Of a DNA stretch of 64,000 bases, positions 43,611-52,591 are shown piece after piece. How positions within the stretch are numbered: the first letter of the stretch is position 1; each line of letters opens with the position of its first letter. Both the position numbers and the translations under genes were made by a program. The notes below the pieces were generated by a model. That model saw only the letters and a list, made by a program, of their open reading frames with translations. It had not been told where the DNA came from and ran no database searches. Origin of the DNA: DATAES01 sp963721305 (lineage in GTDB: Bacteria; Actinomycetota; Acidimicrobiia; Acidimicrobiales; JACDCH01); contig CAVRIR010000005.1 in NCBI GenBank assembly GCA_963721305.1, positions 186,001 through 250,000 of the forward strand. Direction: 5' to 3'.

Positions 43611-44711
43611 ATGATCGAGGTCGAGGCGTTCCGGGACGAGGCGGCGGCGTGGTTGCGCGCGAACAAGCTCGCACGCGCCGCGAGACTACGGCGCCATCCT
43701 TCCGCCCGACATGCGCCTCGAAGGGACGGCGTGGCAACGCCGCCTGTTCGACGCGGGCTTCGCCGGCATCCACTGGTCCGCGGAGTACGGCGGCCGCGGC
43801 CTCACCCCTGAGCACAACGCGGCATGGATCGAGCAGTGCGCGCTCGTGTCCGTTCCACCGTTCATCAACATGGTCGGGCGTCGTGCTCGCCGGCGGCTCG
43901 CTGCAGCTGTTCGGCACCGACGAGCAGAAGCGCGAGCACCTGCCACCGATCATCACCGGCGAGCGGGTGTGGTGCCAGCTCTTCAGCGAACCGGGTGCAG
44001 GCTCCGATCTCGCGTCGCTCGCCACCCGGGCCGACCGCGACGGTGACGAGTACGTCCTCACCGGCCAGAAGGTGTGGTGCTCGAACGGGCGCATCAGCGA
44101 CTGGGGCATCTGCATGGCGCGCACGGCTCACACCGCGAAGCCGCACCGCGGCATCTCGTTCTTCCTCGTCGACATGCACCTCCCCGGCGTCGACGTGCGG
44201 CCGCTCCGTCAGATGACCGGCGGGTCCGAGTTCGACGAGGTGTTCCTCGACGGCGTCCGCGTGCCCGCCGACTGCCTGCTCGGCGCGGAGAACGAAGGCT
44301 GGAACGTCGGCATGGCGACATTGACGAACGAACGCGGCCACATCGGCGCGTCCGCCATCTCGTTGCAGCGACGGCTCGACGCGATGTCGTCGATGGCGGA
44401 CGGCGACATCGATCCGATCCGCCGGGACGAGCTCGCGGGGCTGGTCGGACGGGGCCGCGCCTACCTCGCGCTCGCGCAGCGACAAGGTCCCGTGGCGTCC
44501 GTCGCGGGGTCACTGATGAAGCTCGGGGTGACCGAGTTGCTGTTCGACGCGGCGATGCTGCGAGCTTCCTTGGCCGGTGCCGGCGCGATGCTCGACAACG
44601 ACGCGTCGGCGGGTGTCCTCAGCGGCACCGGGCGGGCGCATCGCGGGCGGCACGACGCAGGTGCAGAAGAACATCATCGGCGAACGGATCCTCGGGCTAC
44701 CGAAGTCATGA
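43611..44711 (+). CDS. Acyl-CoA dehydrogenase, three frameshifts
   Basis: About 365 residues when three single bases are removed. Frame 1 gives MIEVEAFRDEAAAWLRANKL; after about 43678 it continues RDYGAILPPDMRLEG and GIHWSAEYGGRGLTPEH; after about 43876 VLAGGSLQLFGTDEQKREHL, WCQLFSEPGAGSDLASLATR and LLGAENEGWNVGMATLTNER; after about 44630 GRIAGGTTQVQKNIIGERIL to the TGA at 44709. Each junction has an extra C or G in a short run (gcgCCgcg, tcGGGcg, acCGGGcgg). The restored sequence has all ACAD signatures. Its stop overlaps the start of the next SDR (ATGA). Confidence 0.88.
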
Positions 44712-45576
44712 CCGTCGCCGTCGTGACCGGCGCGTCGCCGAGGCATCGGACGCGGCATTGCACTGTCGCTCGGGGAGACGGGCGCGACGGTGTACGTCAC
44801 CGGCCGCACGATGCGCGGCGCGCAACCGCCGGTTGACGGAGCGCCGGGCACGATCGATGACACCGCGGAGCAGGTGGACGAGCGCGGTGGCCACGGCATC
44901 GCCGTTCGCTGTGACCACTCCGACTACTCGGACGTCCAGGCGCTGCTCGGGCGAGTCGCCACCGACAACGACGGGAAGCTCGACGTGCTGGTCAACGCCG
45001 CATGGGGCGGCTACGAGTTGTACGACCACGCGGGATTCGCCGCGCCGTTCTGGGAACAGGACTTCGAGACGAAGTGGAACGGCATGTTCGTCGCCGGGCT
45101 GCGACCGACGCTCGCGTCGGCACACGCCGCGATCCCTTTGCTGCTGCGGTCCGACCGCGGCTTGATCGTCAACATCGCGGCGTGGGACCGAGGGCGTTAC
45201 CTCGGTGCGCTCACGTACGACACGGCCAAGGCTGCGATCGTGCGGGCGACCCAGACCATGGCCCACGAGCTGCGTCCTCACGGCGTGAGCGTCGTCGCCG
45301 TGTTCCCCGGCTTCACGGGAACGGAGCGCGTGAAGATGGCCGGCGCGACCGGACTCGAGTCTCCCGAGTACACGGGCCGCTGCGTCGCGGCACTGATGCA
45401 GTGATCCGGACATCGCCCGCCGATCCGGTGGCGGCTACCGCGCCGGCGAGCTCGCCCGCGACTACAACGTCTCCGACATCGACGGCTCGCAGCCCGAGCC
45501 TTTCGACCTCCCCGACGAACTGATCCTCATTCCCCCGCCAGACCTGCCGAACTCCGGGGAGAAACGGGCGCCATAG
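44708..45576 (+). CDS. Short-chain dehydrogenase, two frameshifts; C terminus runs into a repeat
   Basis: About 288 residues when corrected. The ATG at 44708 gives MTVAVVTGAS; one extra C near 44738 breaks the nucleotide loop, and the next frame resumes IGRGIALSLGETGATVYVTG. Then LDVLVNAAWGGYEL (Asn region), LIVNIAAWDRGRYLGALTYD and TAKAAIV. This group replaces the usual Ser-Tyr spacing, so catalysis is less clear. A second +1 break near 45400 leads to PDIARRSGGGYRAGELARDY. The last residues (NSGEKRAP) and the TAG at 45574 lie inside the palindromic repeat at 45549. Without the second correction it stops at 45404. Confidence 0.85.
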
Positions 45577-45599
45577 CGCCCGTTTCCATCCAACATTCG
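45549..45599 (+). repeat. 51-bp palindromic repeat, type A, covering a gene end
   Basis: Starts GAACTCCGGGGAGAAACGGG, centre GGCGCCATAGCGCC, ends GTTTCCATCCAACATTCG. It lies between convergent genes: it encodes the last residues and the TAG stop of the upstream SDR (45574-45576) and ends 8 bp before the stop of the phosphatase-superfamily gene. It could serve as a two-way terminator. Confidence 0.93.
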
Positions 45600-45606
45600 C
45601 CAGGGG

Positions 45607-47046
45607 CTACGTGAGGTAGACGAAGCCGAACGCTTCGTCGCGGTAGGAGATGCCAGCGTCGGCGAGGGCGGGACCCCAGTCGCCGGTGACCGCGGGATCG
45701 GTCTCTTCCATGCCGTGATCGGCGACGAGGAAGAACGCGGTGCGATCCCACACGCCCGATTGCTCGACGACGTCGAGGATCTCGCCGAGCCGCGCGTCCG
45801 TGTCGCGGATCGACGCCAGCGCGATCTCCGAGTGAGGACCGCCTTCGTGGAACGCGGCGTCTGTCAGCGAGAAGTTGCACCACGTGAACTTCGGGCGCGG
45901 CCAGTCCGATCCGAGGTACTGCCCCGACCACACGCCTGCGAACTGCTGCACGGTCGTGTGGTCGACGCGACTCGACCACCGGTACTCCTTCACCGGACGC
46001 ACGAACCGTTGGTCCGCGTACGGCAGCTCGTCCGGCGCGGGCGGACGTTCCAACGCGATGCCGCGGCGCACGAAGTCGAACGTCGAGAAGTCGGCGCCGG
46101 CATCGGTCGGCTCGTTGATCGACACCGAGCACGCATCGGGCCACGTGCGATGCACCGCGTCGTGAATCGTCTCGACACCCGGGAACAACCAACTCGACGC
46201 GTCGTGCCACGTCGCCGGCGAGTTCGTGATGACTTGCTGCTGGGTGCCGCGATCCCACCACGCGTTGTGGAGGATGCCGTGGTGGCCGGGATGCAGTCCG
46301 GTCAGGACGGACGTGTGGTTCGCGAGCGTGACCGTCGGCAACGAGGCCATCGCGCCATGACCGAACGTCGTGCCCGCCGCCATCAACCGTCCGACGTTCG
46401 GCGCGTCGCCGTTGGCGACGGCGTCGTACAGCACGTTCGGGTTGCAGCCATCCCACAGGAACCCGATGACGTGGTCGGGACGTGAGCCGTCACCGGTCAA
46501 CACCTCGTCGAGCACGGATCCGTCGGTGGCCAGCGGCGGCGCCGCGCCCATCAGCGCGAGCACCGTCGGCACGACGTCGACGAGTTGCGCAGCCCGAGGC
46601 AACACCCCATCCGCTCGCACGCCGGCGCCGGCGATGATGAACGGCGCTCGCGCCTGCACGACGTCGATCGAGCCGTGCTCGCCGAGGTGGCCGCCCTGGT
46701 CTGCCCAGTTGTGCGCCGCGCTGTGGATCACACAGAGGTCCGGCGCGGACGGATGGTCGAACAACTGCGCCGTCTGCTCGTAGGCGAACGGGTAGCTGTT
46801 GGCGGGTCGTCCCGGCTGCAAGTTCGAGCGCTCGGTCGCCAACCCGGCGAAACGATCAGTGGACTGGTCGCCGAGCGGGTTGCGACCGCGCTCGTCGAGC
46901 ACCTTCCCGTCGCGATCGAACCGCACGTACCCGTCGACCGCGTGGGCTTCGAGCGCGTCGCCGTCGCGCACCAGCACGACCTCGACGATCGGCTCGAGTG
47001 ACGAATCGAGCAACACCTCGAGCGCATCACCGACCACGTCAGTCAC
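45607..47046 (-). CDS. Alkaline-phosphatase-superfamily (NPP/phosphodiesterase-like) protein with reordered halves
   Basis: 479 residues. Residues 189-479 look like the N-terminal and central part of a nucleotide pyrophosphatase/phosphodiesterase: IGFLWDGCNPN (metal Asp), SLPTVTLANHTSVLTGLHPG (Thr nucleophile), NFSLTDAAFHEGGPHS and FLVADHGMEETD. Residues 1-188 look like the part that normally comes after DHGM: HSAAHNW, GEHGSIDVVQARAPFIIAGA (the last metal His) and LVDVVPTVLALMGA. The order is therefore C-terminal part first. All metal ligands seem present, so it may be active. It overlaps the upstream repeat protein gene by 8 bp. Confidence 0.82.
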   Translation of the reverse strand: MTDVVGDALEVLLDSSLEPIVEVVLVRDGDALEAHAVDGYVRFDRDGKVLDERGRNPLGDQSTDRFAGLATERSNLQPGRPANSYPFAYEQTAQLFDHPSAPDLCVIHSAAHNWADQGGHLGEHGSIDVVQARAPFIIAGAGVRADGVLPRAAQLVDVVPTVLALMGAAPPLATDGSVLDEVLTGDGSRPDHVIGFLWDGCNPNVLYDAVANGDAPNVGRLMAAGTTFGHGAMASLPTVTLANHTSVLTGLHPGHHGILHNAWWDRGTQQQVITNSPATWHDASSWLFPGVETIHDAVHRTWPDACSVSINEPTDAGADFSTFDFVRRGIALERPPAPDELPYADQRFVRPVKEYRWSSRVDHTTVQQFAGVWSGQYLGSDWPRPKFTWCNFSLTDAAFHEGGPHSEIALASIRDTDARLGEILDVVEQSGVWDRTAFFLVADHGMEETDPAVTGDWGPALADAGISYRDEAFGFVYLT

Positions 47047-47921
47047 GTCCCAACCTCCCGTAGTTCTGCAACATGATCAGGGCGTCGACGGTCACGCGAC
47101 CGCGCCACTCGAGCAGCGAGCCGTCGCCCGGCGGTTCCCACGTAACGGGCCAACCGCCATCTTCCTGTTGCTGCGAGACGAGATGGTCGAGATGCGCGTC
47201 GAGCAGCTCAGGCGCGAACAACGCCGCTGCCATCGCGTCCGGCGTCGGCGCGAGCTGCAATGGCGTCAGCGCGTACTCGCCGGTGTGATCCTCCGGGTCG
47301 AGCGCGAAGAATCCCGCCGTCGGGATCGCGTCGGCGACGTCCTCCGCCGCCTGCACCGCGCGGTCGACGGTCCGGCGCGTTGTTGAGGAAGCAGTACACC
47401 GCGGCAAGTTCAGGACCGTCGCTCGGCTTCGTCTCGCCGAGTCGCTTCCAACAGAACGCGTCCGCGCGGTCCAACCACGAATGACCCACGTGCATCGCGT
47501 GCAGGAGGCCGGCGAGCATCGCGGTCGGATTGAGCGCGTCGGCGATCCACGCGTGCGGCTGCCAGTGCTCGGCGCGCGGGTAGCGCACGACGTTCGGAAG
47601 GATCGCGGGGACACCGCCTTCGTCGCCCGACACCGATGCGAGGTACGTGCACGCGCGCGACACCAGCTCGGGCGGCGCGGAGCCGACGTCGCGAAGGATC
47701 CTGAACGCCATGTCGACGTGGATCGGCTGACTCAGTGGACCGCGAAGATCCGGCTCGAGGGCGTTGCCAAAGCCACCGTCGTCGTTCTGGTACGCATGCA
47801 GCGCCTGCACGACAGCTTCGGTCGAACCCCCCGACAGCCGGCACTCGAACAGCAGTCGGTCGATCAGCCGCGCGTTGCGCCAGATGAAGTCACTGGCATG
47901 GTCGACGTCGACGTCTGCCAC
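47039..47921 (-). CDS. Prenyltransferase/terpene-cyclase-like alpha-repeat protein, frameshift near 47374
   Basis: About 293 residues after correction. Start MADVDVDHASDFIWRNARLI. The repeat motif AYQNDDGGFGNALEPDLRGP is the QW-like (D-G-G-F/W-G) pattern of squalene cyclases and prenyltransferase beta-like folds. It continues DMAFRILRDVG and AILPNVVRYPRAEHWQPH. After a +1 shift (coding strand gcgCCgg) come RTVDRAVQAAEDVAD, FALDPEDHTGEYALTPLQ and GGWPVTWEPPGDGSLLEWRG. No DxDD protonation motif is seen, so it is not a classical cyclase. It is coupled to the phosphatase gene; function unknown. Confidence 0.75.
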
Positions 47922-47988
47922 GTGCGGGAGGTTACGTGCTTCGGAACGGCGAGCGCCGGGACAACATGCGTGAGATCAATTCAGGTGA

Positions 47989-48573
47989 TCACTTCAGAAG
48001 CAACGCGCTCACCATCTGCTCGAGCACCGCCTGCGAATCGGCTTCACTGCGCTTGTTGAGCGTTCGCAGGTTCTCCCAACTCGGCCATGACAGAACCGTG
48101 TCGAGTGCGTCGAGTAGTCGGGTTCGTGCCGGCTCGTCGCGTTTCCCCAGTTCGTCCGCGAACACCCGCTCGAGCTCTGCCCGCAGCAGATCGTGACCGG
48201 CCTGTAGGCGAGCCCGAACCTCCGGTGAGAACGGTGCGTGCACCGCGGCCGCCCGCCGGATGGGCGTCAGCACCTCGAGAGAGCGGCCGCGACTGTGGAC
48301 CATCTCGACGATTCGTTCCGGCAGCGGGAGCGTGGCGTCGACCACCACACGCACCCCGGACAACCGATCGACCAACCGATCGGCGATCGCGGCGTAGAGC
48401 CCCTCGAGGTCGTCGAAGTGCTGGAACACCGAGCGAACCGACACGCCCGCCCGTTCGGCCACCTTGAGTGCTGTCGGGCGGACATCCCCCTCGTCGACCA
48501 GCGCAATCGACGCATCGACGATCGCTTCGCGCGTACGCACCGCGCGCGCAGTACGCCCGTCGATCGCCGTCAT
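47989..48573 (-). CDS. TetR-family transcriptional regulator
   Basis: 194 residues from the ATG at 48573 (MTAIDGRTARAVRTREAIVD; the ATG at 48582 gives MYG-). The HTH is IVDASIALVDEGDVRPTALK, AERAGVSVRSVFQHFDDLEGLY. The C-terminal ligand domain begins about residue 65. It is divergent from the MBL hydrolase gene (start 48685), and the 111-bp gap contains GTACATCGTAC (48577-48587), a short palindrome close to its own start that may be the operator. Likely controls itself and the MBL gene. Confidence 0.9.
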   Translation of the reverse strand: MTAIDGRTARAVRTREAIVDASIALVDEGDVRPTALKVAERAGVSVRSVFQHFDDLEGLYAAIADRLVDRLSGVRVVVDATLPLPERIVEMVHSRGRSLEVLTPIRRAAAVHAPFSPEVRARLQAGHDLLRAELERVFADELGKRDEPARTRLLDALDTVLSWPSWENLRTLNKRSEADSQAVLEQMVSALLLK

Positions 48574-48684
48574 CCCGTACATCGTACGGTTCGGCAGTGT
48601 CGTGGCGTTCCCCGGCCACGCAGGCCGCGTCGGACCGCTCCTCCGCTGGCGCTCCGTCGCTCGCAACAGTCATAGGGTTCGGCA

Positions 48685-49950
48685 ATGGCCGAGATCAGCA
48701 TGCTCGAGTTGTCCGAGCGGATCATCGACGGCAAAGAAGCGATCACGGACCACCATCCGTTCCGGCCGACGAACCGTCTCGAGGAGGTGGGTGACGGCGT
48801 CGCTTTCGTCGACTCGTTCGCCAACGTCACCGCCATCGCCACACCTGACGGGCTCTGCCTCGTCGACACCGGCAGCGCGCTCGTCGCCGGGGAGGTCCAC
48901 GAGTTGGTGCGTTCGTGGTCGAGCGAGCGGGCGACGACCGCCGTCTACACCCACGGCCACATCGATCACGTCTTCGGTACCGCCGCATTCGAGGCGGAGG
49001 GGCCGATGCGGGTCATCGGCCACGAGGCGGTCGATCCGCGGTTCGACCGCTACATCAAGACCGCGGGCTACAACGCGGTCATCAACCAGCGCCAGTTTCG
49101 AGCACCGGGACTGCGGTGGCCGCTGGAGTACCGCCGGCCCGATACGACGTATGTGGATCGCCTCGACCTCGACCTCGGGGGCGTCGCGGCCGAGTTGCAC
49201 CACGCCCGCGGCGAGACCGACGACCACACGTGGGTCTGGGTGCCCGAGCGGCGCACGCTCTGCACCGGCGACCTCATCATCTGGTGCACACCGAATGCGG
49301 GCAATCCACAGAAGGTGCAGCGCTATGCGGACGAGTGGGCCGCCGCGCTCCGGACCATGGCGGCGCTCCAGCCGGCGCCCGAGCTGCTGCTGCCCGGGCA
49401 CGGCCTGCCGGTCAGCGGGGCGGACCGCGTGCGCGCCGTCCTCGTGGACACCGCCACGCTGCTCGAGTCGCTCGCCGGCCAGACGCTGGCGATGATGAAC
49501 GACGGCGCCCGCCTGGACGACATCATTCACACCGTGGCCGCGCCCCCGGACCTGCTCGACAGGCCGTACCTTCGTCCGATCTACGACGATCCGGAATTCA
49601 TCGTGCGCAACGTCTGGCGGCTCTACGGCGGCTGGTACGACGGCAACCCTGCGCACCTGAAGCCTGCGCCCGATCGGGCACTGGCAGCGGAGTTCGCCGC
49701 GCTCGCCGGTGGCGCCGACGTACTCGCTCGACGGGCGGTCGACCTGGCGGAATCCGGCGACGACGCCGACCTGCGCCTCGCCGGCCATCTCGCCGAGTAC
49801 GCCGCGCTCGCTGCGCCAGACTCGGCAACCGCACATCGGGCAAGGGCAGAGGTCTTCGCCCGCCGGCAGGAAGCCGAGCCGTCGCTGATGGCGAAGGGCG
49901 TGTTTTCGTGGGCAGAGGCGGAATCGCTCCGTCTCGCGGAAGGGAACTAG
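48685..49950 (+). CDS. Metallo-beta-lactamase-fold hydrolase, alkylsulfatase-like
   Basis: 421 residues. MBL metal motif THGHIDHVFG (HxHxDH), a further His in HHARGETDDHTWVW, Asp in CTGDLIIWCTPN and LLLPGHGLPV. After the MBL domain comes the SDS-hydrolase-like dimerisation region: RNVWRLYGGWYDGNPAHLKP, followed by a helical Ala-rich segment (DLAESGDDADLRLAGHLAEY). The family hydrolyses alkyl sulfates or related esters; here there is no signal peptide, so it acts inside the cell. Probably controlled by the divergent TetR gene. Confidence 0.92.
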   Translation: MAEISMLELSERIIDGKEAITDHHPFRPTNRLEEVGDGVAFVDSFANVTAIATPDGLCLVDTGSALVAGEVHELVRSWSSERATTAVYTHGHIDHVFGTAAFEAEGPMRVIGHEAVDPRFDRYIKTAGYNAVINQRQFRAPGLRWPLEYRRPDTTYVDRLDLDLGGVAAELHHARGETDDHTWVWVPERRTLCTGDLIIWCTPNAGNPQKVQRYADEWAAALRTMAALQPAPELLLPGHGLPVSGADRVRAVLVDTATLLESLAGQTLAMMNDGARLDDIIHTVAAPPDLLDRPYLRPIYDDPEFIVRNVWRLYGGWYDGNPAHLKPAPDRALAAEFAALAGGADVLARRAVDLAESGDDADLRLAGHLAEYAALAAPDSATAHRARAEVFARRQEAEPSLMAKGVFSWAEAESLRLAEGN

Positions 49951-50670
49951 GTGGCAAGCAAAGGCAAAGGTGCACGGCAACAGGCGGTCCGCCGAGCACG
50001 CATCGCGGCAGCGCAGCAGGCTTCGCGCCGGAAGGACCGGCGCAGGCGGCGGACGTTCGCCATCGGCGGCGCCATCCTCGTGGCCGTCATCGTCCTCGCG
50101 GCGTTCGTCGCCAGCTCCGGTGGCTCATCGAAGTCGAACGTGTCCGCCGGCAGCGCGTCCAGCCTCGCCAACCTGGGCTCCGACGCCTTGGGAGCTTCCG
50201 ATGCATCCGGGGCGCCGCCGGCGAGCTCGGGTGCCAGCGTTGCGGGCACACCGTGCGTCGCGATGAACGACGACTCACTTCCCGTCGGCGCGCCGTACGT
50301 TCCGGTCCAGGTCGGGCCGCCGCCGACCCAACTGGTGACCCAGGAGCTGCGCGCCGGCACCGGTCCGGCCGTCGCTCCCCATGACAGCGTGACGGTGAAC
50401 TACGTCGGCGTCGCGTGCACCACCGGCAAGATCTTCGACACGTCCTACGGCAAGCAGGCGGCGCAGTTCTCGCTCGACGACGTGATCCCCGGGTGGCAGC
50501 AGGGCATCCCCGGGATGCAGGTCGGCGGCCAGCGGCTCCTCGGGATCCCACCGAACCTCGCGTACGGCGACAACCCGCCTCCGGGCATCTCGCCAGGCGA
50601 GACGCTGTGGTTCGCCGTCGAGCTGGTCAGCATCGACACGGGAAGCACGACCACAACCGCCACCCCGTAG
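49951..50670 (+). CDS. FKBP-type peptidyl-prolyl isomerase, membrane-anchored
   Basis: 239 residues from GTG 49951, directly after the MBL stop. A very basic N terminus (RKDRRRRR), one membrane helix (TFAIGGAILVAVIVLAAFV, about 36-55), a Ser/Ala/Gly linker, then the FKBP domain (about 120-232): SVTVNYVGVACTTGKIFDTS, FSLDDVIPGWQQGIPGMQVG and NLAYGDNPPPGISPGETL. It should face the cell exterior and help folding of secreted proteins. The Cys in PCVAMND and that in VACTTG could pair. Coupled to the MBL gene in one transcript. Confidence 0.93.
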   Translation: MASKGKGARQQAVRRARIAAAQQASRRKDRRRRRTFAIGGAILVAVIVLAAFVASSGGSSKSNVSAGSASSLANLGSDALGASDASGAPPASSGASVAGTPCVAMNDDSLPVGAPYVPVQVGPPPTQLVTQELRAGTGPAVAPHDSVTVNYVGVACTTGKIFDTSYGKQAAQFSLDDVIPGWQQGIPGMQVGGQRLLGIPPNLAYGDNPPPGISPGETLWFAVELVSIDTGSTTTTATP

Positions 50671-50733
50671 TCCCCGCGGCAGCCCGGATATCCCAACAAC
50701 AGGATCGCCAACTGAGAGCCGCTCGCGGCGAGG

Positions 50734-51153
50734 TCAGCTCGTGGCGAGGGCGGAACCGTGGTGGGCGACGACGCGCCAACGCTCGCCGTCGAACACGAAC
50801 AGGTTGAGCGCGGCGACGGTGCCACTGATCGACTCCCCGATCACGTTCTCGTCGACGGACACCCATGCCATGTCGCCTTCGATCGCCACCGCCTCGTTGG
50901 TGAGGATGAACTGCAACGGGATCGAGTTGCTGAACAGCGCGAACCACGAGCTCGACACGGACGCCCAGCCCCGCAAGGTCTGCCACCCGGGATGGGTGCA
51001 CACGACCCGGTCGGAGTGCTCCCAGGACTCCGACATCGCGTCCATGTCGCGGGCCTCGAACGCGGCATAGAACCCTCGGTTGGCGGCGAGCACGTCCGCT
51101 TCGGCTTCGATCCACGCACCGTACCGGCTGCTCGACAGGGCATCCCCGCTCAC
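50734..51153 (-). CDS. NTF2/SnoaL-like small protein
   Basis: 139 residues from GTG 51153, chosen because GAGGGG lies 7 bp upstream; GTG 51159 would be too close. NTF2-like cone fold: NRGFYAAFEARDMDAMSESW, VVCTHPGWQTLRGWASV and a C-terminal beta strand region WRVVAHHGSALATS. Such proteins have a hydrophobic pocket used for isomerisation or ligand binding; no catalytic residues can be assigned. Divergent from the RecB/PAP2 gene with 28 bp between starts. Confidence 0.85.
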   Translation of the reverse strand: MSGDALSSSRYGAWIEAEADVLAANRGFYAAFEARDMDAMSESWEHSDRVVCTHPGWQTLRGWASVSSSWFALFSNSIPLQFILTNEAVAIEGDMAWVSVDENVIGESISGTVAALNLFVFDGERWRVVAHHGSALATS

Positions 51154-51181
51154 TGTCACACCCCTCGTGCAAGATGGAGCC

Positions 51182-52576
51182 GTGCCGATGCAGCCGCCGA
51201 GAACCCTGTCGCCGTCGAAGGTCGCCGCCTTCACAGACTGCGCGCTCGCATTCCGGTTCTCGGTCATCGACCGGCTGCCCGAGCCACCTTCCCCGTGGAC
51301 CACGAAGGGCACACTCGTGCACGCCGCGCTCGAACAGCTCTTCGTGCTCGACCCCGAGCAACGCACGATCGACGCCGCCCTCGCCGCGGTCGACGATGCG
51401 TTCGCGGTGCTCCGCCACGATCCCGAGTACACCGAGCTGCATCTCGGTCCCGACGACGAGGCCGCCTTCCTCGACGACGCGCGTCGGCTCGTGCGCAACT
51501 ACTTCCGGCTGGAGGATCCGACCGCCGTGCACCCCATCGGCATCGAGCTGATGCTCGACGCCGACATCGGCGGTGCGCGCCTGCGCGGCATCATCGATCG
51601 GCTCGAGATCGACGAGAACGGCGAACTCGTCGTCACCGACTACAAGACCGGACGGGCGCCGGCCGAACGGTACGAGCGAGGCCGGCTCGACGGCGTGCAG
51701 CTCTACTCGCTCCTCTGCGAACGCAACTTCGGACGGCGTCCGGCGCGGGTGCGCCTGCTGTACCTCGGCGACCCGATCGAGATCACCAGCACGCCGAGCG
51801 ATCAGACCACCAACGCGGCCGAGCGCAAGGTCGGCGCGATCTGGACCGCGGTCGAGCGCGCGTGCTCCCGCGACGACTTCCGACCCCGGCCGTCGAAGTT
51901 GTGCGAGTACTGCGCGTTCCGGATGTACTGCCCTGCGTTCGGAGGCGATCCGGACGAAGCAGCGCGCGCGTGGCGACGAGCAGCCGCTCGACCGGTACGC
52001 TCCCCGATCTTGCCCAGGTCGCCCTCGCCGACTGACCTCAAACAGCGGGTCCGCGCCTTCGACGACCGATTCGACGAGCTGTTCGACCACGTACGCGGCA
52101 ATCCGGCCGTCGATCGCCTCATGTACGCGGCGTCCGAGCTGGGCGACTTCTCGTTGATCTGGCACATCGTCGGCATGGCGCGCGGCCTCAGGTCGGACGA
52201 ACGGGCCGACGAAGCGTTCCGGCTCTCGGCCATCCTTGCGGGCGAGTCCGTTCTGGTGAACGGCGTGATCAAGTCGTTCTTCCGCCGTCACCGCCCGGAG
52301 TGGGAGCAGCCCCGCGCCTACCGCATCCGCCGTCCCCGCAGCAGCAGCTTCCCGAGCGGCCATGCCAGCGCGGCGTTCACCGCCGCGACCGTGTTGAGCG
52401 AAGGCGACCCGTTGTGGCCGCTGTACTACGCGTTTGCGGCCGTCGTGGCGTCCAGCCGGTCGTACGTGAAGATCCACCACGCCTCCGACGTCGTCGCCGG
52501 GGTCGCCACCGGGCTGGTCATCGGACGGATTGCCAGGCGAGCGTGGCCAAAAGCCGGAATGTCCAGGTCCTCGTGA
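51182..52576 (+). CDS. RecB-family (PD-(D/E)XK) nuclease fused to PAP2 phosphatase
   Basis: 464 residues in one continuous frame from GTG 51182. Residues 1-265 are a RecB-like nuclease: LSPSKVAAFTDCALAFRF, GTLVHAALEQLF, LRGIIDRLEIDENGELVVTD with YKTG (catalytic D..D-x-K), and CEYCAFRMYCPAF, which with the first Cys makes the four-Cys iron-sulfur pattern of AddB/Cas4. Residues 285-464 are PAP2: KSFFRRHRP, FPSGHASAAFT and SRSYVKIHHASDV, with membrane segments. The junction (DEAARAWRRAAARPVRSP) is unlike either family. A +2 slip at a GCGCGCGCG run (51962-51970) would end the nuclease at 52035 and start PAP2 at TTG 52010, so true fusion is not certain. Confidence 0.82.
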   Translation: MPMQPPRTLSPSKVAAFTDCALAFRFSVIDRLPEPPSPWTTKGTLVHAALEQLFVLDPEQRTIDAALAAVDDAFAVLRHDPEYTELHLGPDDEAAFLDDARRLVRNYFRLEDPTAVHPIGIELMLDADIGGARLRGIIDRLEIDENGELVVTDYKTGRAPAERYERGRLDGVQLYSLLCERNFGRRPARVRLLYLGDPIEITSTPSDQTTNAAERKVGAIWTAVERACSRDDFRPRPSKLCEYCAFRMYCPAFGGDPDEAARAWRRAAARPVRSPILPRSPSPTDLKQRVRAFDDRFDELFDHVRGNPAVDRLMYAASELGDFSLIWHIVGMARGLRSDERADEAFRLSAILAGESVLVNGVIKSFFRRHRPEWEQPRAYRIRRPRSSSFPSGHASAAFTAATVLSEGDPLWPLYYAFAAVVASSRSYVKIHHASDVVAGVATGLVIGRIARRAWPKAGMSRSS

Positions 52577-52591
52577 TGTGTTGGAGGTCAC

